DNA of 64,000 nt from Heterodera schachtii (taxonomy: Eukaryota > Nematoda > Chromadorea > Rhabditida > Heteroderidae). The notes beneath the pieces are model-generated. The model worked only from the letters and a program-made list of their open reading frames with translations. It did not search any database and was not told the DNA's origin. Shown here piece after piece: positions 1-10,460 of the stretch. Every line of letters starts with the position of its first letter. Within the stretch, counting starts at the first letter, position 1. The position numbers and the translations under genes are program-made. The DNA lies in assembly GCA_023374025.1 (NCBI GenBank), contig SIJG01000039.1, positions 840,579 through 904,578 on the forward strand, in the 5' to 3' direction.

Positions 1-37
1 AAATTTTTTTTTTGCTCATTTTTTGGCTGAAAATTAT

Positions 38-147
38 GTCACTATTCGTCACTATTTCGGACTTTTTGTCACTATTTTGTCACTATTTTGGCACTTTTTC
101 GTCACTATTTTAGTTAACTATTTTGCGATTTTTGTCACTAAAAGTCG
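38..147. repeat. Short tandem repeat, unit GTCACTATTTT
   Basis: Degenerate copies of an 11-base unit GTCACTATTTT/C, some separated by GGCACTTTTTC or CGGACTTTTT variants, run from about 38 to 147 and end near GGGGCCCTAG. Related wording (TATTTTGCGATTTTTT, GTGCC or GTCCC spacers, then CCCTAA) recurs at 428-486 and 5640-5745, so this is probably one end of a dispersed repeat with internal tandem structure. Confidence 0.6.
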
Positions 148-427
148 GGGCCCTAGAAATAAGTTAAAATTTTGATATATTGTTCTTTGAACTTTTAACT
201 TTGTAATGAACCCTAATTTTATTTTTTTCTGACCAATTTAATTTTATATGAATTTTTAACTAACCTACCAAAATTTGTATTATTTCAACGAGAAAATAAT
301 TAATTTTCATAAAAAACCAAAAGATAAGTGTTTTGTTTAAGTTTTTACATGTTTTTCCACCTAAAAACGTTCATAAAATTTTTTTTGTTGTTGCTTATTT
401 TGGATTATTGTGTATATTTGTGATTAT

Positions 428-486
428 TTCCTGCCTTTTTAGGTGCCTATTTCGCGATTTTTTGTGCCTTAAAACGAATCCCTAAT
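428..486. repeat. Dispersed repeat fragment (TGCCTATTTCGCGATTTTTTG)
   Basis: A short copy of the same family as at 38-147 and 5640-5745. It has TGCCTTTTTAGGTGCC, then TATTTCGCGATTTTTT and ends near ATCCCTAAT. No coding capacity. Confidence 0.4.
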
Positions 487-499
487 GGTAAATTTAATT

Positions 500-760
500 T
501 TGCATCATCATATGAGCTGATGGATCATATCAGACAAAAATAATTCTAACAGCTTTTCCATCATATGATCGTTGCATATGATTGCTCGTACAATATAGAG
601 CATTATATGATCGCCCACATCTGACCTGCGATCAGATTTGCGATGCGAAGAAATGACATTATTCTAACATGCATATGATTTATTATATCATCACATCAGG
701 GATGTGATGTTAATTTTAATATTGGCCTGGTGAATATATCTATGAGATCTGTACTAATTC
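500..760. other. Non-coding stretch with dense CATATGAT words
   Basis: Several CATATGAT/TCATATGA words and GATCGC or GATCAG variants are crowded into about 200 bases, with somewhat higher G+C than the surroundings. I see no open frame of note. It may be a worn repeat. Confidence 0.3.
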
Positions 761-999
761 CTGTGTCGCTACTGATCTTTCACCTAAAAGGTTTTTACAA
801 AAAAAATTTTTCTATGTTAAATTTTCATGCAAAAATCTAAAAATTTTGATTTTTTCATATTAATTATTATGATTCAATTTTTTCACATTACGCTGTTGAT
901 TTTTTGTATTGGATATTAAATTTTTATTTAAAAAATTATGTGATGTGAAGCAGAAATACGAAAGAAATTTAGCTATTCTCAAATTTTATTTATATTAAA

Positions 1000-1084
1000 T
1001 TAAAAATTAACACTTGGAAACTCCGGAATGGCTAGCAAAAGTTTCATCCACTCGTACAAAGCGCTGGACATCCTATTACACACG
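1000..1084 (-). CDS. Candidate terminal exon, unknown protein
   Basis: On the minus strand an acceptor-like GGGCCAG precedes a phase-2 open segment of 27 codons ending at a TAA at 1000-1002. It includes ALYEWMKLLLAIPEFP, far less A/T-biased than the flanks. A competing plus-strand frame, ATG at 1028 to TAA at 1126 (32 codons, starting MASKSFIHSYKALD), covers the same bases, so the strand is not settled. Other minus-strand candidate exons lie upstream (2029-2166, 2306-2488, 2733-2817), but I could not join them in phase. No family recognised. Confidence 0.3.
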
Positions 1085-1800
1085 CTGGCCCAAAATTTAG
1101 CACATGTTCAGATAATAAAAAGATAAAAATATATGTATAGCAATTTTTATTAAATTTAATTCTTATCTTAGAATAGTTATAAAATTCTGTTTTATCACTT
1201 AATTAATCAATTGAATAAAATTTTGTCAAAATTTTAAAATATCATACTGTACATTCACCTATATTATTCATAGAATTAAATTATTTTTTATTGCTTTTTG
1301 ACACTTAGCTTGTTGATATGCAACTTTCTTTGAATATTTTTTTGATACTAAAAACGTTGAAATAAAAAGGCAAAATATTAGTGCCAATTTTAGCGAAAAT
1401 TTTTTTATATTTAAAACAGTGAATTAAATAATTTATTTATTGTTTTTTTAATCATTTAGAGAAAATCATTAAGTACTTACAATAATATTATGTGATACTA
1501 GGGCGAGGATTTTTAAGAGCGAAAAAAATAGCGAAATATTGGCAAAAATACGGTCGAAAAAGTTCCAAATTTAGGGGTATAATTTTTAAATAAATGTTTT
1601 TTATATAAAAATAATTTCAAATTCATGGAAAATTTTTTGAAAATTTTATGGGCAAAAACTTTTTATATAATTTTTTTTCGACAATTATTATTTATTTTTT
1701 GTTTTGTTTTTTATTTTTGATGAACATCAATATATTTACGATAATAATGTGTTTTACATCTTTTAGCACTTTCTAGATATAATATTTTAAATTAAAAAAT

Positions 1801-1900
1801 TCATTATAAATTTGTTATTGTAACGAAAGCTGTAACTGTTTCGAGAGTTGGTCGTAGAATTTCATCGTACAATTGGTTAAATTCACAATAATTTGGCAGA
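1801..1900 (-). other. Exon-like island, strand uncertain
   Basis: A short departure from A+T background is open in several frames. The minus strand reads NQLYDEILRPTLETV before a stop near 1810; the plus strand reads VTKAVTVSRVGRRIS before a possible GTTAAA donor at about 1872. I see no convincing acceptor on either side. It lies among other minus-strand candidates, but this may be coincidence. Confidence 0.2.
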
Positions 1901-2028
1901 AAAATAAATAATAAATTTTTTAGTTCTTAATGAACATTATTAATATAATTTTTATAATTGTTTTTATATATTTTTTATTTTACTAAAATTAATTTTAATA
2001 ATCAGAAAATATTTTTGATCTTAAGTAA

Positions 2029-2166
2029 TCACGAAAAAAAGTTAGCATAAGTGCTTGCCATTATGGTGCTGCACATAGACAGCGTGCACCTTTTAAAAGG
2101 TAACCGCCCATTCTTGTCAGGGTCGATTCGCTCGTCGGGAAACCCGGATTCAATTTGAATTGGCAT
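2029..2166 (-). CDS. Candidate exon or tRNA-derived repeat piece
   Basis: The minus strand has an acceptor-like TTTTTTAAAG directly before an ATG at 2166, followed by 45 codons to a TGA at 2029-2031; a possible donor AAAAG/GTGCAC lies inside. A second minus frame (phase 2) and a plus frame starting ATG GTG CTG CAC are also open here. The plus-strand GGGTCGATTCG resembles a damaged pol III B box, so a tRNA-derived SINE piece is a real alternative. The island is clearly richer in G+C than its flanks. No protein family recognised. Confidence 0.3.
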   Translation of the reverse strand: MPIQIESGFPDERIDPDKNGRLPFKRCTLSMCSTIMASTYANFFS

Positions 2167-2305
2167 CTTTAAAAAAGTGATTAATGGATAATTTTTTTTA
2201 ATTCTCAAATAAAGTGTTTATTCAATATTCGATTATATTTTTTATAATTCGCTTTTTGTACAGCTTAGGCTTGGTGCGCTTATTCTAAGAAATAACAATT
2301 TGTAC

Positions 2306-2488
2306 TTATCCTGGCATGAACCAAAGCTTGCCAATTCTCCGGAACAAATAATCATTGTATAAGTCATCCAATTCAATGCAAATCTTCTGGATTATTTGGT
2401 TGATAACATTGGTTAACCAACCATTTGTATATATACATTGATCATTTTTTCTTATTACGCTTAAATTTAATTTCCTTTGATTCTTCAT
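2306..2488 (-). CDS. Candidate 60-codon exon or small gene
   Basis: This minus-strand frame opens with an ATG in a CACAAA context, encodes 60 residues and stops at TAA. Residues about 23-60 (containing NQIIQKICIELDDLYNDYLF, then RRIGKLWFMPG) look like ordinary protein, unlike the Lys/Ile/Asn/Phe-rich translations of the background. The N-terminal third is A/T-biased and may be intron or leader. It is on the same strand as candidate exons downstream. A GTAC donor directly after the stop codon prevents an in-frame join to 2166. No homologue recognised. Confidence 0.35.
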   Translation of the reverse strand: MKNQRKLNLSVIRKNDQCIYTNGWLTNVINQIIQKICIELDDLYNDYLFRRIGKLWFMPG

Positions 2489-2732
2489 TTTGTGGTTTTT
2501 CTCTTTTTCGAATAATTATGTTTCATATTTTTGAACTTTTTATTCTTTCATTTTAATTTTTTCGTTTGTTTTTTTTTGAATATTTGTCAAAATTTTAGAT
2601 TGATTTATTTTTTTTATTACATTTGGATTTAAATATTCTGTTAATTTTTTTGCTAGTTTTGAATTTTTAGTTTTTATTTTAAAATTATTGCGTCAAATAA
2701 CTTCGGTTTTATTTATGAATTAAATTTAAAAT

Positions 2733-2817
2733 TCACGTCATAGATAAAAATTGGAATTTTCGCAAATTATAGCTAATTATTTCATGAACCGAGCAATTTC
2801 CAACAGTATTATCAAAG
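2733..2817 (-). CDS. Candidate exon after a strong acceptor
   Basis: The minus strand shows a good polypyrimidine acceptor (CCATACCTTACAG) at 2818, then 27 open codons including FDNTVGNCSVHEIISYN and a TGA at 2733-2735. The plus strand offers a rival reading: ATG at 2784, 13 codons (MNRAISNSIIKAV) and an AG/GTATGG donor. Because the acceptor of one strand is the donor of the other, only transcript evidence can settle direction. Confidence 0.3.
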
Positions 2818-3180
2818 CTGTAAGGTATGGAAAATAAATTTTACTATTTTGTTTTATATAATTAAATTATTTCTGATTAGAGTATATTTAATGAATATCA
2901 TACATTAGTATTGTTCATGAAATACTCCTAAATTAATAAGTATTTAACTTATATTATTGGCTATTTTTATACAACTAAATTTTTGTGATAATATTAACAT
3001 ATAAAAACAATTGCTTTTTCCCCTTGATCACTTTTGTATACTTAATTTTTTATTTTTTGTATGCGCTATTAGAAAATTATTGAATTTTTGTTTATTTATC
3101 CTATTGTCTTCTAAAGATAGTGTTTATTTTTGTTTAGATTATTTATTTATTTATTGATTTCTTGTACCATTTTATTTATT

Positions 3181-3640
3181 TTTGGTTTACTCACTAGTTA
3201 TAAAGCAAAACGAAAATAAAAAGCGAAAGCGAAAAGGCGAAAGGATTGTTCTGCAAAGGAGGGGGAGAGGGAATGTTTGGCGATGAAGGAGGGTGGAATC
3301 CTTTTATCCACCGGTTGGCCCCAAAGCCCCAAAAGCACCTCCCAACAAAAGTTTATTGATGACAGTCAAAGATGGAAGAAAAAAATGGGACAGATTGAAT
3401 AAATTGAACACTGAACTGAACCCAGACTGAACCCCGGGTAGGGGGAGATGTGGGCTTTTATAAGCACAAAAGCATAAAGATCCCCCTCTTTTTTCTTCTC
3501 CCCTTCATTATTATTATTCTAACATTTGTGCTCACTTTGTGTCCTTTTGCCCCCGTCTTTCTTACTTTCTTATTTCAGCCCCCTTAAGCCGCCCCTTAAC
3601 AAATTTCTGCCCATCCATTCATTTGCATAACTCGTGGAGC
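3181..3640. promoter_or_regulatory. G+C-rich island with TATA-like box; possible promoter or exon
   Basis: This segment contrasts strongly with its flanks. It has purine-rich runs (GGAGGGGGAGAGGG), CCCCGGGTAGGGGG, a TATA-like CTTTTATAAGCAC at 3456-3468, and then pyrimidine-rich sequence. Plus-strand transcription from the TATA-like site would head toward the exons at 3874-4912. However, both strands are also open here: a minus frame ends in LLLGGAFGALGPTGG at about 3307 and a plus frame has MFGDEGGWNPFIHRL from about 3272. I cannot separate promoter from exon. Confidence 0.3.
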
Positions 3641-3873
3641 ATTTTTTTCTTCAATCATAATTTTTCTTTTTCAATCAATTTAATCTTTATTCTACCTATA
3701 TTGCTAAATTTTATATTAATTTGAATTTACTTTTAATTATATAATTAATTAATTTTTGTCATAAATGTAAGTCATTTAAATGTTGTCAATATTTAAATGT
3801 ATTTGAATTATTTCCTACTTTAAAATTATTTTTTGTTTTTTAAAATTTTATTTGTATTATCATAAAATTTTAG

Positions 3874-4912
3874 CCAAAATGGACAGTTATATTTATTTAA
3901 TTGGACAATTATCACAAATTTATCCTACACTCGATTTATACAAACATTGTTAGTAAAAATTATTAATCGCATTCTAATTGTAAATATAATGGTAAGAAGT
4001 AATATTCATTTTATTATTTGCATTAATAAATTATTTCTTTATATTATGTGTGAATTAATTTAAACCTTTTTTAAATATTTAGATTTTTATTTTGTAAAGT
4101 TCTAATTTTTTTCATATTAATTAATAAATTCATTTATACTTACCATGAACCGCAATCTATCTGCTGCTGATTTTCTGGTTTGGGAATTTTCTTTCATTTT
4201 TATATTATAACTATTTTAAAGTGTCTTTTGATGTTTTAATGTAAATTATTAAAATATTTTATGAATAAGTTTTTGATTTATTTTTATTTTTTGCAATCAC
4301 TTTCAAATTTAAATAAATTTAATTAGTAATGTGCAGATATCGACTGGAGCGAACTCAAGAAATAAATCTTCCATTATTATTTTTTGTTTGTAAGTAAAAT
4401 TATTGAAGCAACGAGTCGAAGAATTTTTTATATTTTGTAATTAAATTATTATTTATTGTTTAATTTTTGACTAAGTTTATTTCCATTAAAATAAAATAGG
4501 TTTCATTTGATTTTTTGCATTGTAATTCCTCTTCTATAATTATTCATTTTATTTTTTAGTCCTTCGAATAAAATAATTTTGTGAATTAAATTTGAGTAGA
4601 GCAATTACTTTTTATTTTACTTTCGTTTTATACATTTAAATAGTCAAATCTAAAGTATTTAAAAAAATGTAAATATTCATATATAAAGCAACTTTTTTTT
4701 AATTAAAATGTTCAAATAATTCTATGATGATAATTATTGTTGTTTTTTATTTTGTTTTATGTTTCCGAACAGAGATATATGAAAATATGTCTTAAGTATT
4801 AAATCTTGCGCACTCATTTCGTTCCATTTCATGGTATATGCCTTCTATCGACAAATTGTCTTCATCTGAAGATACCGTAGATTCTCCGATTATTAGAAGG
4901 TTAGTTCAATAA
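3874..4912 (+). CDS. Three-exon C-terminal part of an unknown gene
   Basis: Three plus-strand segments fit one gene: 3874-3948, 4327-4389 and 4797-4912. Each follows a TTTAG/ATTAG/TTAAG acceptor; the first two end at GTTAGT and GTAAGT donors. All three enter in phase 1 and the first two also leave in phase 1, so they join without adjustment. The last ends at TAA 4910-4912. The product tail includes MDSYIYLIGQLSQIYPTL, then a hydrophobic stretch (LPLLFFVLLNLAHSF, possibly membrane-spanning) and a Ser/Asp-rich end (DKLSSSEDTVDSPIIRR). The 5' exons are not found; the G+C-rich island at 3181-3640 may hold the promoter or an upstream exon. Family unknown. Phase agreement and composition argue that it is real. 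Confidence 0.45.
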
Positions 4913-5639
4913 TGCAAAAACAAAAATATTTACCAAATTTTATTTATAAAATAAACATCAATTTTAGCAATATTAAAGATTTTTATTTTTTAATATAAAA
5001 TAAAACAAATTAGTGAATATTGATTTTTTATTATATTTTATTCTTTTCGACAATTATTAATGAAATTTGTTTACTGTTTAATTACTAAGTTTGTACAAAA
5101 TCGTATAAAATTTATACAAAATGTTTGTGTATAAATATTTCATTTGCTAAATTATTATGGAATTAATGCTATATTTATTTACTCTATTATTCGATTTAAA
5201 TTCATATCAGAAAATTTGCGTTTTTTAACAAAAAAATGATTTAATTCGACCCCATTTCTAAGATATTTGTGTAATTAAAAATAAAACAAAAAAAAAAATA
5301 TATATATATATATGGCGTGGCGTGAAAACTTAGGTTACATTTTAAAGCATGTTTAATATTATTTAAAAAAAGATAAATTAATATGGATTTGTATGGATTT
5401 CCATATTTTTTTTTGCATTTTAATTTCGTACAAAAACCACGCAAATAGTATTTTTATAATATACCCCTAAAGATGGAAAATTTTTGGAAAACACGAATTA
5501 AAATTGAAAAATTTTGTGAAAATTACAAAAAATTATGCAAAAAATTTTCATGGCAAAATTTTAAAAATTAATTTTATACAAAAACTTAAGATTTTTTGAT
5601 TTTTTTAAAATGAATTCAATTTTTTAGTAAAGAATTGTA

Positions 5640-5745
5640 GGAGGCCTATTTTGTCTATATTTTCGGATTTTTTGTCCCTATTTTGCGATTTTTTCGTACT
5701 TATTATAATCCATATTTTGGTTCCATATAAATCCGCTCCCTAAGA
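5640..5745. repeat. Dispersed repeat copy (TATTTTGCGATTTTTTCG)
   Basis: Contains GCCTATTTTGTCTATATTTTCGG, TCCCTATTTTGCGATTTTTTCG and a terminal CTCCCTAAG, matching the wording at 38-147 and 428-486. Non-coding. Confidence 0.4.
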
Positions 5746-5769
5746 ATAGCGTAATAATTTTATGTAAAT

Positions 5770-5960
5770 ACATATTTTTTTCCTGGCTTCTCCTTGCTTT
5801 AAATAGTAGGAAAAACACTTTCTTTTTTGTGTTGCGAACAAAAGTTGGGACTTTTATTTACATATTTTCGGATTTTTCGTACATATTTCGCAATTTTTAA
5901 TACATATTTTATTAAGAAACAATAATAAATCCATATAATAAAAATATCTGATGTCAAGGG
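5770..5960 (-). repeat. MITE-like dispersed repeat, reverse copy
   Basis: Read on the minus strand, this matches segments at 28780-28914 and 50640-50805: AATAAAAGTCCCAACTTTTG, a T/G-rich AACACAAAAAAG block, then CCAGGAAAAAAATATG and TGTATTTACATAA. Divergence suggests old copies. The open frame through it on the minus strand is a by-product. Confidence 0.5.
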
Positions 5961-6261
5961 ATCAAAGCTGGCACCATCAGCAAAGCCCAACTTTTGGTAG
6001 TATTCGAATCTTGGGTTCAGCCCCGAACACGAGCCCTCCGAAATTTTTGGGCCTATTTCCCGACCCGACCCCTGACTTAGCATATATTATATAGCGATTT
6101 TATTGGACAATTAACGGTCTGGGTGTTCTGCCTTTAAAAGTTTTTTTTTTGAGTTAATAGCATGAAGTTTGAAAAAGGAACACAATTAAACAAAGAACCA
6201 AAAACAAATATTAATTAATTATTATGAAATTATCGCCCTTTTCTATTTGTTTCTGCTTTCT

Positions 6262-8448
6262 TCAAAGAGTAGCCAAATTGAATTTGAAATTGGGCCCAAA
6301 GTTCGCCTCAATTTCGTCACCAATTGTGTACAAAGAAACGAATGGGAACAATTGGTCAGGAACAGCATTTGATGAATTGTCGACCAAATGGAAGGAACCT
6401 GTGACCATATTAATGAGAAATTATTTCTATTTTTTTAAATAGTCCAATGGATTTTGTTGTATTTGGAAAAAAAAGTATTTGGCTAATGTATTTTGATGAT
6501 GTTGAGAAATTAGGTTCAAAAATTGTGTAACTATTTTTGACAAACCGTGACGCCGTCCATTTTTGGTGTAGAAAACCTGTCGGGTGGCCAAATTAATGCC
6601 ACATCCAACAATATCGTTTTCGTCGAATGAATCTACTTCCATCCATTCGCCATTGATGTTAAAATTGCCTTGGCTTATGTATGAATAAGTGCCAAAGTCG
6701 GAAGGAACAATTGTTTCTTCCAATTTTATCTGTTTTTTGTCAGCGAATCCGAAGAAGATCTGACCGAAATAGTAACTAAAATAGAATTGGGAATATTTAA
6801 ATTCATCATTATTATTTTTTGTGATAAATTTGCCAAAATTGCTGTACTTACTATTTCATATTTTTGATCGAAATTTCAAAGTAATAAAAGCCAGAGGAAT
6901 TATTGTCAAGCCAAATTGGATGGGTAGCGAAGACAATGCGAAGTTCGACTAAATGAAAAAACAATTTATAAATTAAATTTTAAAAATACTTTCTCTTCTT
7001 CCAATATGAACAACCGTCAAACATTTGTCATCAGTGATTTTGAGTCCGTTGTGACAAGCGTTGGCATCCCAACAGTTTTGTTGGAAGTTTAAAAGTGTCT
7101 TAAAATTGAAATTCATATTAATTTTTAAAATTTTAAAATTCACCATTTTAAACATTAAAATCATTTATTAAATTTTAAGATTTCTTTACATTATATTCAT
7201 TCACCATTTCTATATGCTTCTCTTTTGGTTCCTTTTCCAATGCATTGATTTTTTTATTCTGTTTATCTTGCAACTTTTTGATTTGGTCGACAGAAACTAA
7301 AAATTATCAATTAATTATTGTAATAATTATGTAATATATTTTTTTGCATTTTGCTAAGCAAAAATAATATTTGACAGCAATAATAAAAGGAGTCCGGTTT
7401 GAGCAATGATCAAAAATATTGCAAAAATGATTGTTAAATTTATAAATATTATTTTGTATAGATTCTTAACATTTCTAGTTAATTTCTAGTTTAATTAATT
7501 GAGCATCTCGAGAAAATTATAAAATGCTTTTTAAAAAGATTATTTCATAATGTTTATAAAATAACATAAATTATTAATTCATATTTTTAGAGGCTTAAAT
7601 TAATTTTCATAGGATTTTAAATAAATCTGCGTGTTTTAAAAATAAATTTGCTTATGGGATTGTCCACTGACGGATTGCCCACCAAGAGCCGTAATAAAAT
7701 ATGTAATGTTATAATAATTACAACAATTAATCATTGTTTCATTTTCCTTTACCCTTTTGCTGGTGGTTTTCCATTTCGATTTTGCCAACCTTTGCTTGAA
7801 CTGTCTCAATTTGTTCAAGGAGGTGCTTTTTCTCAAGCTCTGCTTGGAATGCCTTCTGTTGAAACTTTACAATTTTTTTTGAAATATGTTAATAAAACTT
7901 TAAATTATTAGGCAAAATTTTTTAATTTTTATAAGAGCTTCATAATTTGAGCCTACCGCGTCCAATTTTCTGCACAATTTCTCCTCCAATTTGTTCATCT
8001 TTTCTTCCATTTCTTTGTGAGCATTTTTCAGTTCTTTTTGTTAAATTGCAAAATTAAAGAGAAAAAAAAAGAAAATTAGAGCCAAGAGAATAAATTAAAT
8101 GGTTTTATATTGTTACCGTTTTTTTCCTGCTGCAGATGTTTCTGTTCCTTCTCCAATTCGTCGACCCTTGTCAAATAATTCTTTTGTTCGTCTTTCAATT
8201 GTTTGATTTGGCCAACCAATTCTAAAACATGAAAAACGCTTTAATTTGAATAAATTACCAAATGAACAAATAAACTAAAAAAACTGTAATATTAAAATTA
8301 CATAAATTTTTGCCCAGTAATTTCTATAAAAAATGTCTTTTTGCTGTTTTTTATTTTTTACAAATCACCATGATAATAATAATAATGTTACGGTAGGAAC
8401 AGTATTCTTTATTCATTTTCCCTTACCATTTTGCTGTTGATGTGCCAT
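6262..8448 (-). CDS. Coiled-coil and SPRY-domain protein (RBP-1/SPRYSEC-like family)
   Basis: I can model a complete gene with nine exons: 8448-8427, 8221-8117, 8033-7957, 7855-7753, 7296-7190, 7098-6990, 6948-6852, 6775-6546 and 6398-6262. It gives 328 residues plus stop, with every GT..AG junction in phase. It starts MAHQQQNELVGQIKQLKDEQ; there is no signal peptide or membrane segment. Residues about 8-138 are Gln/Glu/Lys-rich heptad-like coiled coil. The SPRY domain covers about 147-328: CWDANACH, YYFEISIKNM, FGQIFFGFA, GTYSY, DIVGCGINLATRQVFYTKNG and the C-terminal DEIEANFGPNFKF. This wording is typical of tylenchid nematode SPRY proteins, in which SPRY folds are protein-binding modules and some members are secreted effectors. 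Without a leader, this one is probably cytosolic; its partner is unknown. One intron (7297-7752) is long; the others are 41-205 bases. Confidence 0.9.
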
Positions 8449-10070
8449 GAAAATCTAAAATTTTTGTTAAATTTTTCTAGCAAGGTTTTATTCGTTATCC
8501 GCTCCTTATGTTTTTAATTAGTTTTTAAAGTGTGAAATTTCGGTTTTGAGTGCATAATTTTGAGTTTTCTATTTTGAAAATTACGTCTTTCTTTAATTAT
8601 TTTCTCAAAATTAAAAAATAATAATTCCATTTAATTTTCAAAAAATAACTCTTTATGAAAACTTACATTTTTAAGCTCGTTTATCCTTTTCTCATTACCA
8701 CAATCATTAGAAAAAAAATCGTCACTATTTGTTGAATTGGTTGAAATTCACATTTTCTTTAGTCAGATTTGAAAATTGGATTTGATGCTGGGAAATGGTA
8801 GAATTTGAGTGTATTTTTTTATGAATTTTTAAACAACAATTAAATTAAATAATTTGTAATTGAGAAAAAAATTAAAATGATATTTAAATAAATTGAAGAT
8901 GTAATAAATGAACATCTGCTGACCACACCACTACTTTTTCTTATGTTAGGAGAAGAACAAAAACGAAATCGACTCATTTATCCATCATTTATTTTTGTCA
9001 TTTCTACATAATTTCTTTTATTAATTATTGAGCAAAATGTTGACCTAAAAAGAATGGCTATAAGTGAGGAGATGTTACTTAAAATGAAAAAATAAAAATT
9101 GATTAATATTAATAATCTCTGAGAATAGAATAAATGTTTGTAAAAAGCTATGGCAAATGTTTTTGTTTTTAATATTGGCTACAAAATTGTGGAATCAACT
9201 CGATAAAGAACCTAATCAAAATAAATTCATTAAATCAATTAAAACTAAAGTTAAATGACGTAAAAAACAAAAAACCAATATGTTCAAAAACAATACAAAG
9301 TGTCTTTATATTTGATCAAATTCCTAATCAGGCGCCAATGCTTCTAATTAATTTCAAATAAATGATGAGAAAACATTAATAAAATAGATTTTTGCGAGAT
9401 TTTTATAAAAGACTAAATTGATTTTATACATACAATTAAAACAAAAATTGTTAGCGCTTGCAAATTTTGTGTTTTTAAATGTTAGAGACGTGACAATAGT
9501 ACGCCAAAATGAGTGGTAAAGAAATACGTTTTTACTTTTTAAAGGGATAAATAATCTAAAAAACATTTCATACGAACGATACAGAATTATTATCTTAGGT
9601 AGTACATAAATTTGGAGAAAAAAAGATAAAAGGAAAAAAAAACTGAACTCCAATTTATTTGTATAATTAATTATTCATAAAAATATTTTTTGCCGCATTT
9701 TTTTACAAAATTTACAGGGTAAAAAACTCTAAAGCCTCGTAGTACCTAAAAACCTTACACCAGTCCGGCCCTTATTCGATCTCTATCCCCAAAATAAATT
9801 TGGACGAAACCCGAAAGGTGTGAAAAAATTTCACAAAAAATTTAATTTTAATTAATTAGATAAAAAAAATTGGTCTAAAAAATGTAATAATAAGGACATT
9901 TATAATTGATTAGTTTGGATTAAGGAAAATGCGGAAAATAAATCATATAATAAAACTATTATTAAATCATTTTCCAAAGTTTTTTATATATATCTTTTTG
10001 CATTAATTCACATTAAATTATTTGCAAAAAATTTTTAGAATTGTGAAAATGAATTTGTTGCTTTTAATAT
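8449..10070. other. 5' flank of the SPRY gene and A+T-rich spacer
   Basis: Upstream of the SPRY start codon I see no clear TATA box or initiator, only A/T tracts. A 99-codon minus-strand frame at 9354-9653 is Phe/Ile/Lys-rich and is the length expected by chance in such DNA. Around 9715-9825 there is a small G+C-richer patch (ACACCAGTCCGGCCC) without coding sense, perhaps a repeat remnant. Confidence 0.4.
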
Positions 10071-10460
10071 ATTTGCATAAATTCGACCGTGTGATTTTTT
10101 GAATTTATACCTATTTAAAAACTAGGGTCACATCTAATATTTAGGAAATTAATAATTTTTTCGGGACATTTGCATAATAGTGATGGTCCTTGATTTCTCC
10201 ACCGATTTTTCACCAATTGAACACACTGTGAAGTTGGAATTTGTGATTGAACCTTAAAACGATTTTGAAGGTATTACACGGGCAGGAAAGTTAATAAGCG
10301 GTGATCAATTTAGGCTTCTCGCAAAACCACAATTAGGCTGTCGTAATTAATAATTTTCATAAATTCGACCCGGTGATTTCGGGTGTGTCTGTTTATTGTC
10401 CGGTTTTTTCGTTGCAAGTAATGAGGGCGAGACTTCGGGCCCTGTAATTGCTCATGCTCT
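10071..10460. repeat. Isolated element with flanking CATAAATTCGACC repeats
   Basis: The words CATAAATTCGACC-GTGAT recur at about 10076 and 10362 in direct orientation and bracket a less A+T-rich segment. Inside, a plus frame starting near 10181 reads MVLDFSTDFSPIEHTVKLEF before a stop; a minus frame of about 50 codons overlaps it. The segment lies between AGGGTCAC and GGGCCCTG. Either a gene fragment captured by a repeat or a repeat with fortuitous frames. Confidence 0.35.

Noticed and set aside
6224..6442. 72-codon plus frame with several sensible residues
   Set aside because: Antisense shadow of the last SPRY exon (6262-6398).
7636..7911. Opposing frames over the fourth SPRY exon
   Set aside because: The plus frame is the antisense shadow of exon 7753-7855, and the minus frame reads that exon in the wrong phase and then intron.
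9354..9653. 99-codon minus-strand frame
   Set aside because: Phe/Ile/Lys/Asn-rich, no splice context, and a frame of this length is expected about once by chance in 64 kb of such A+T-rich sequence.
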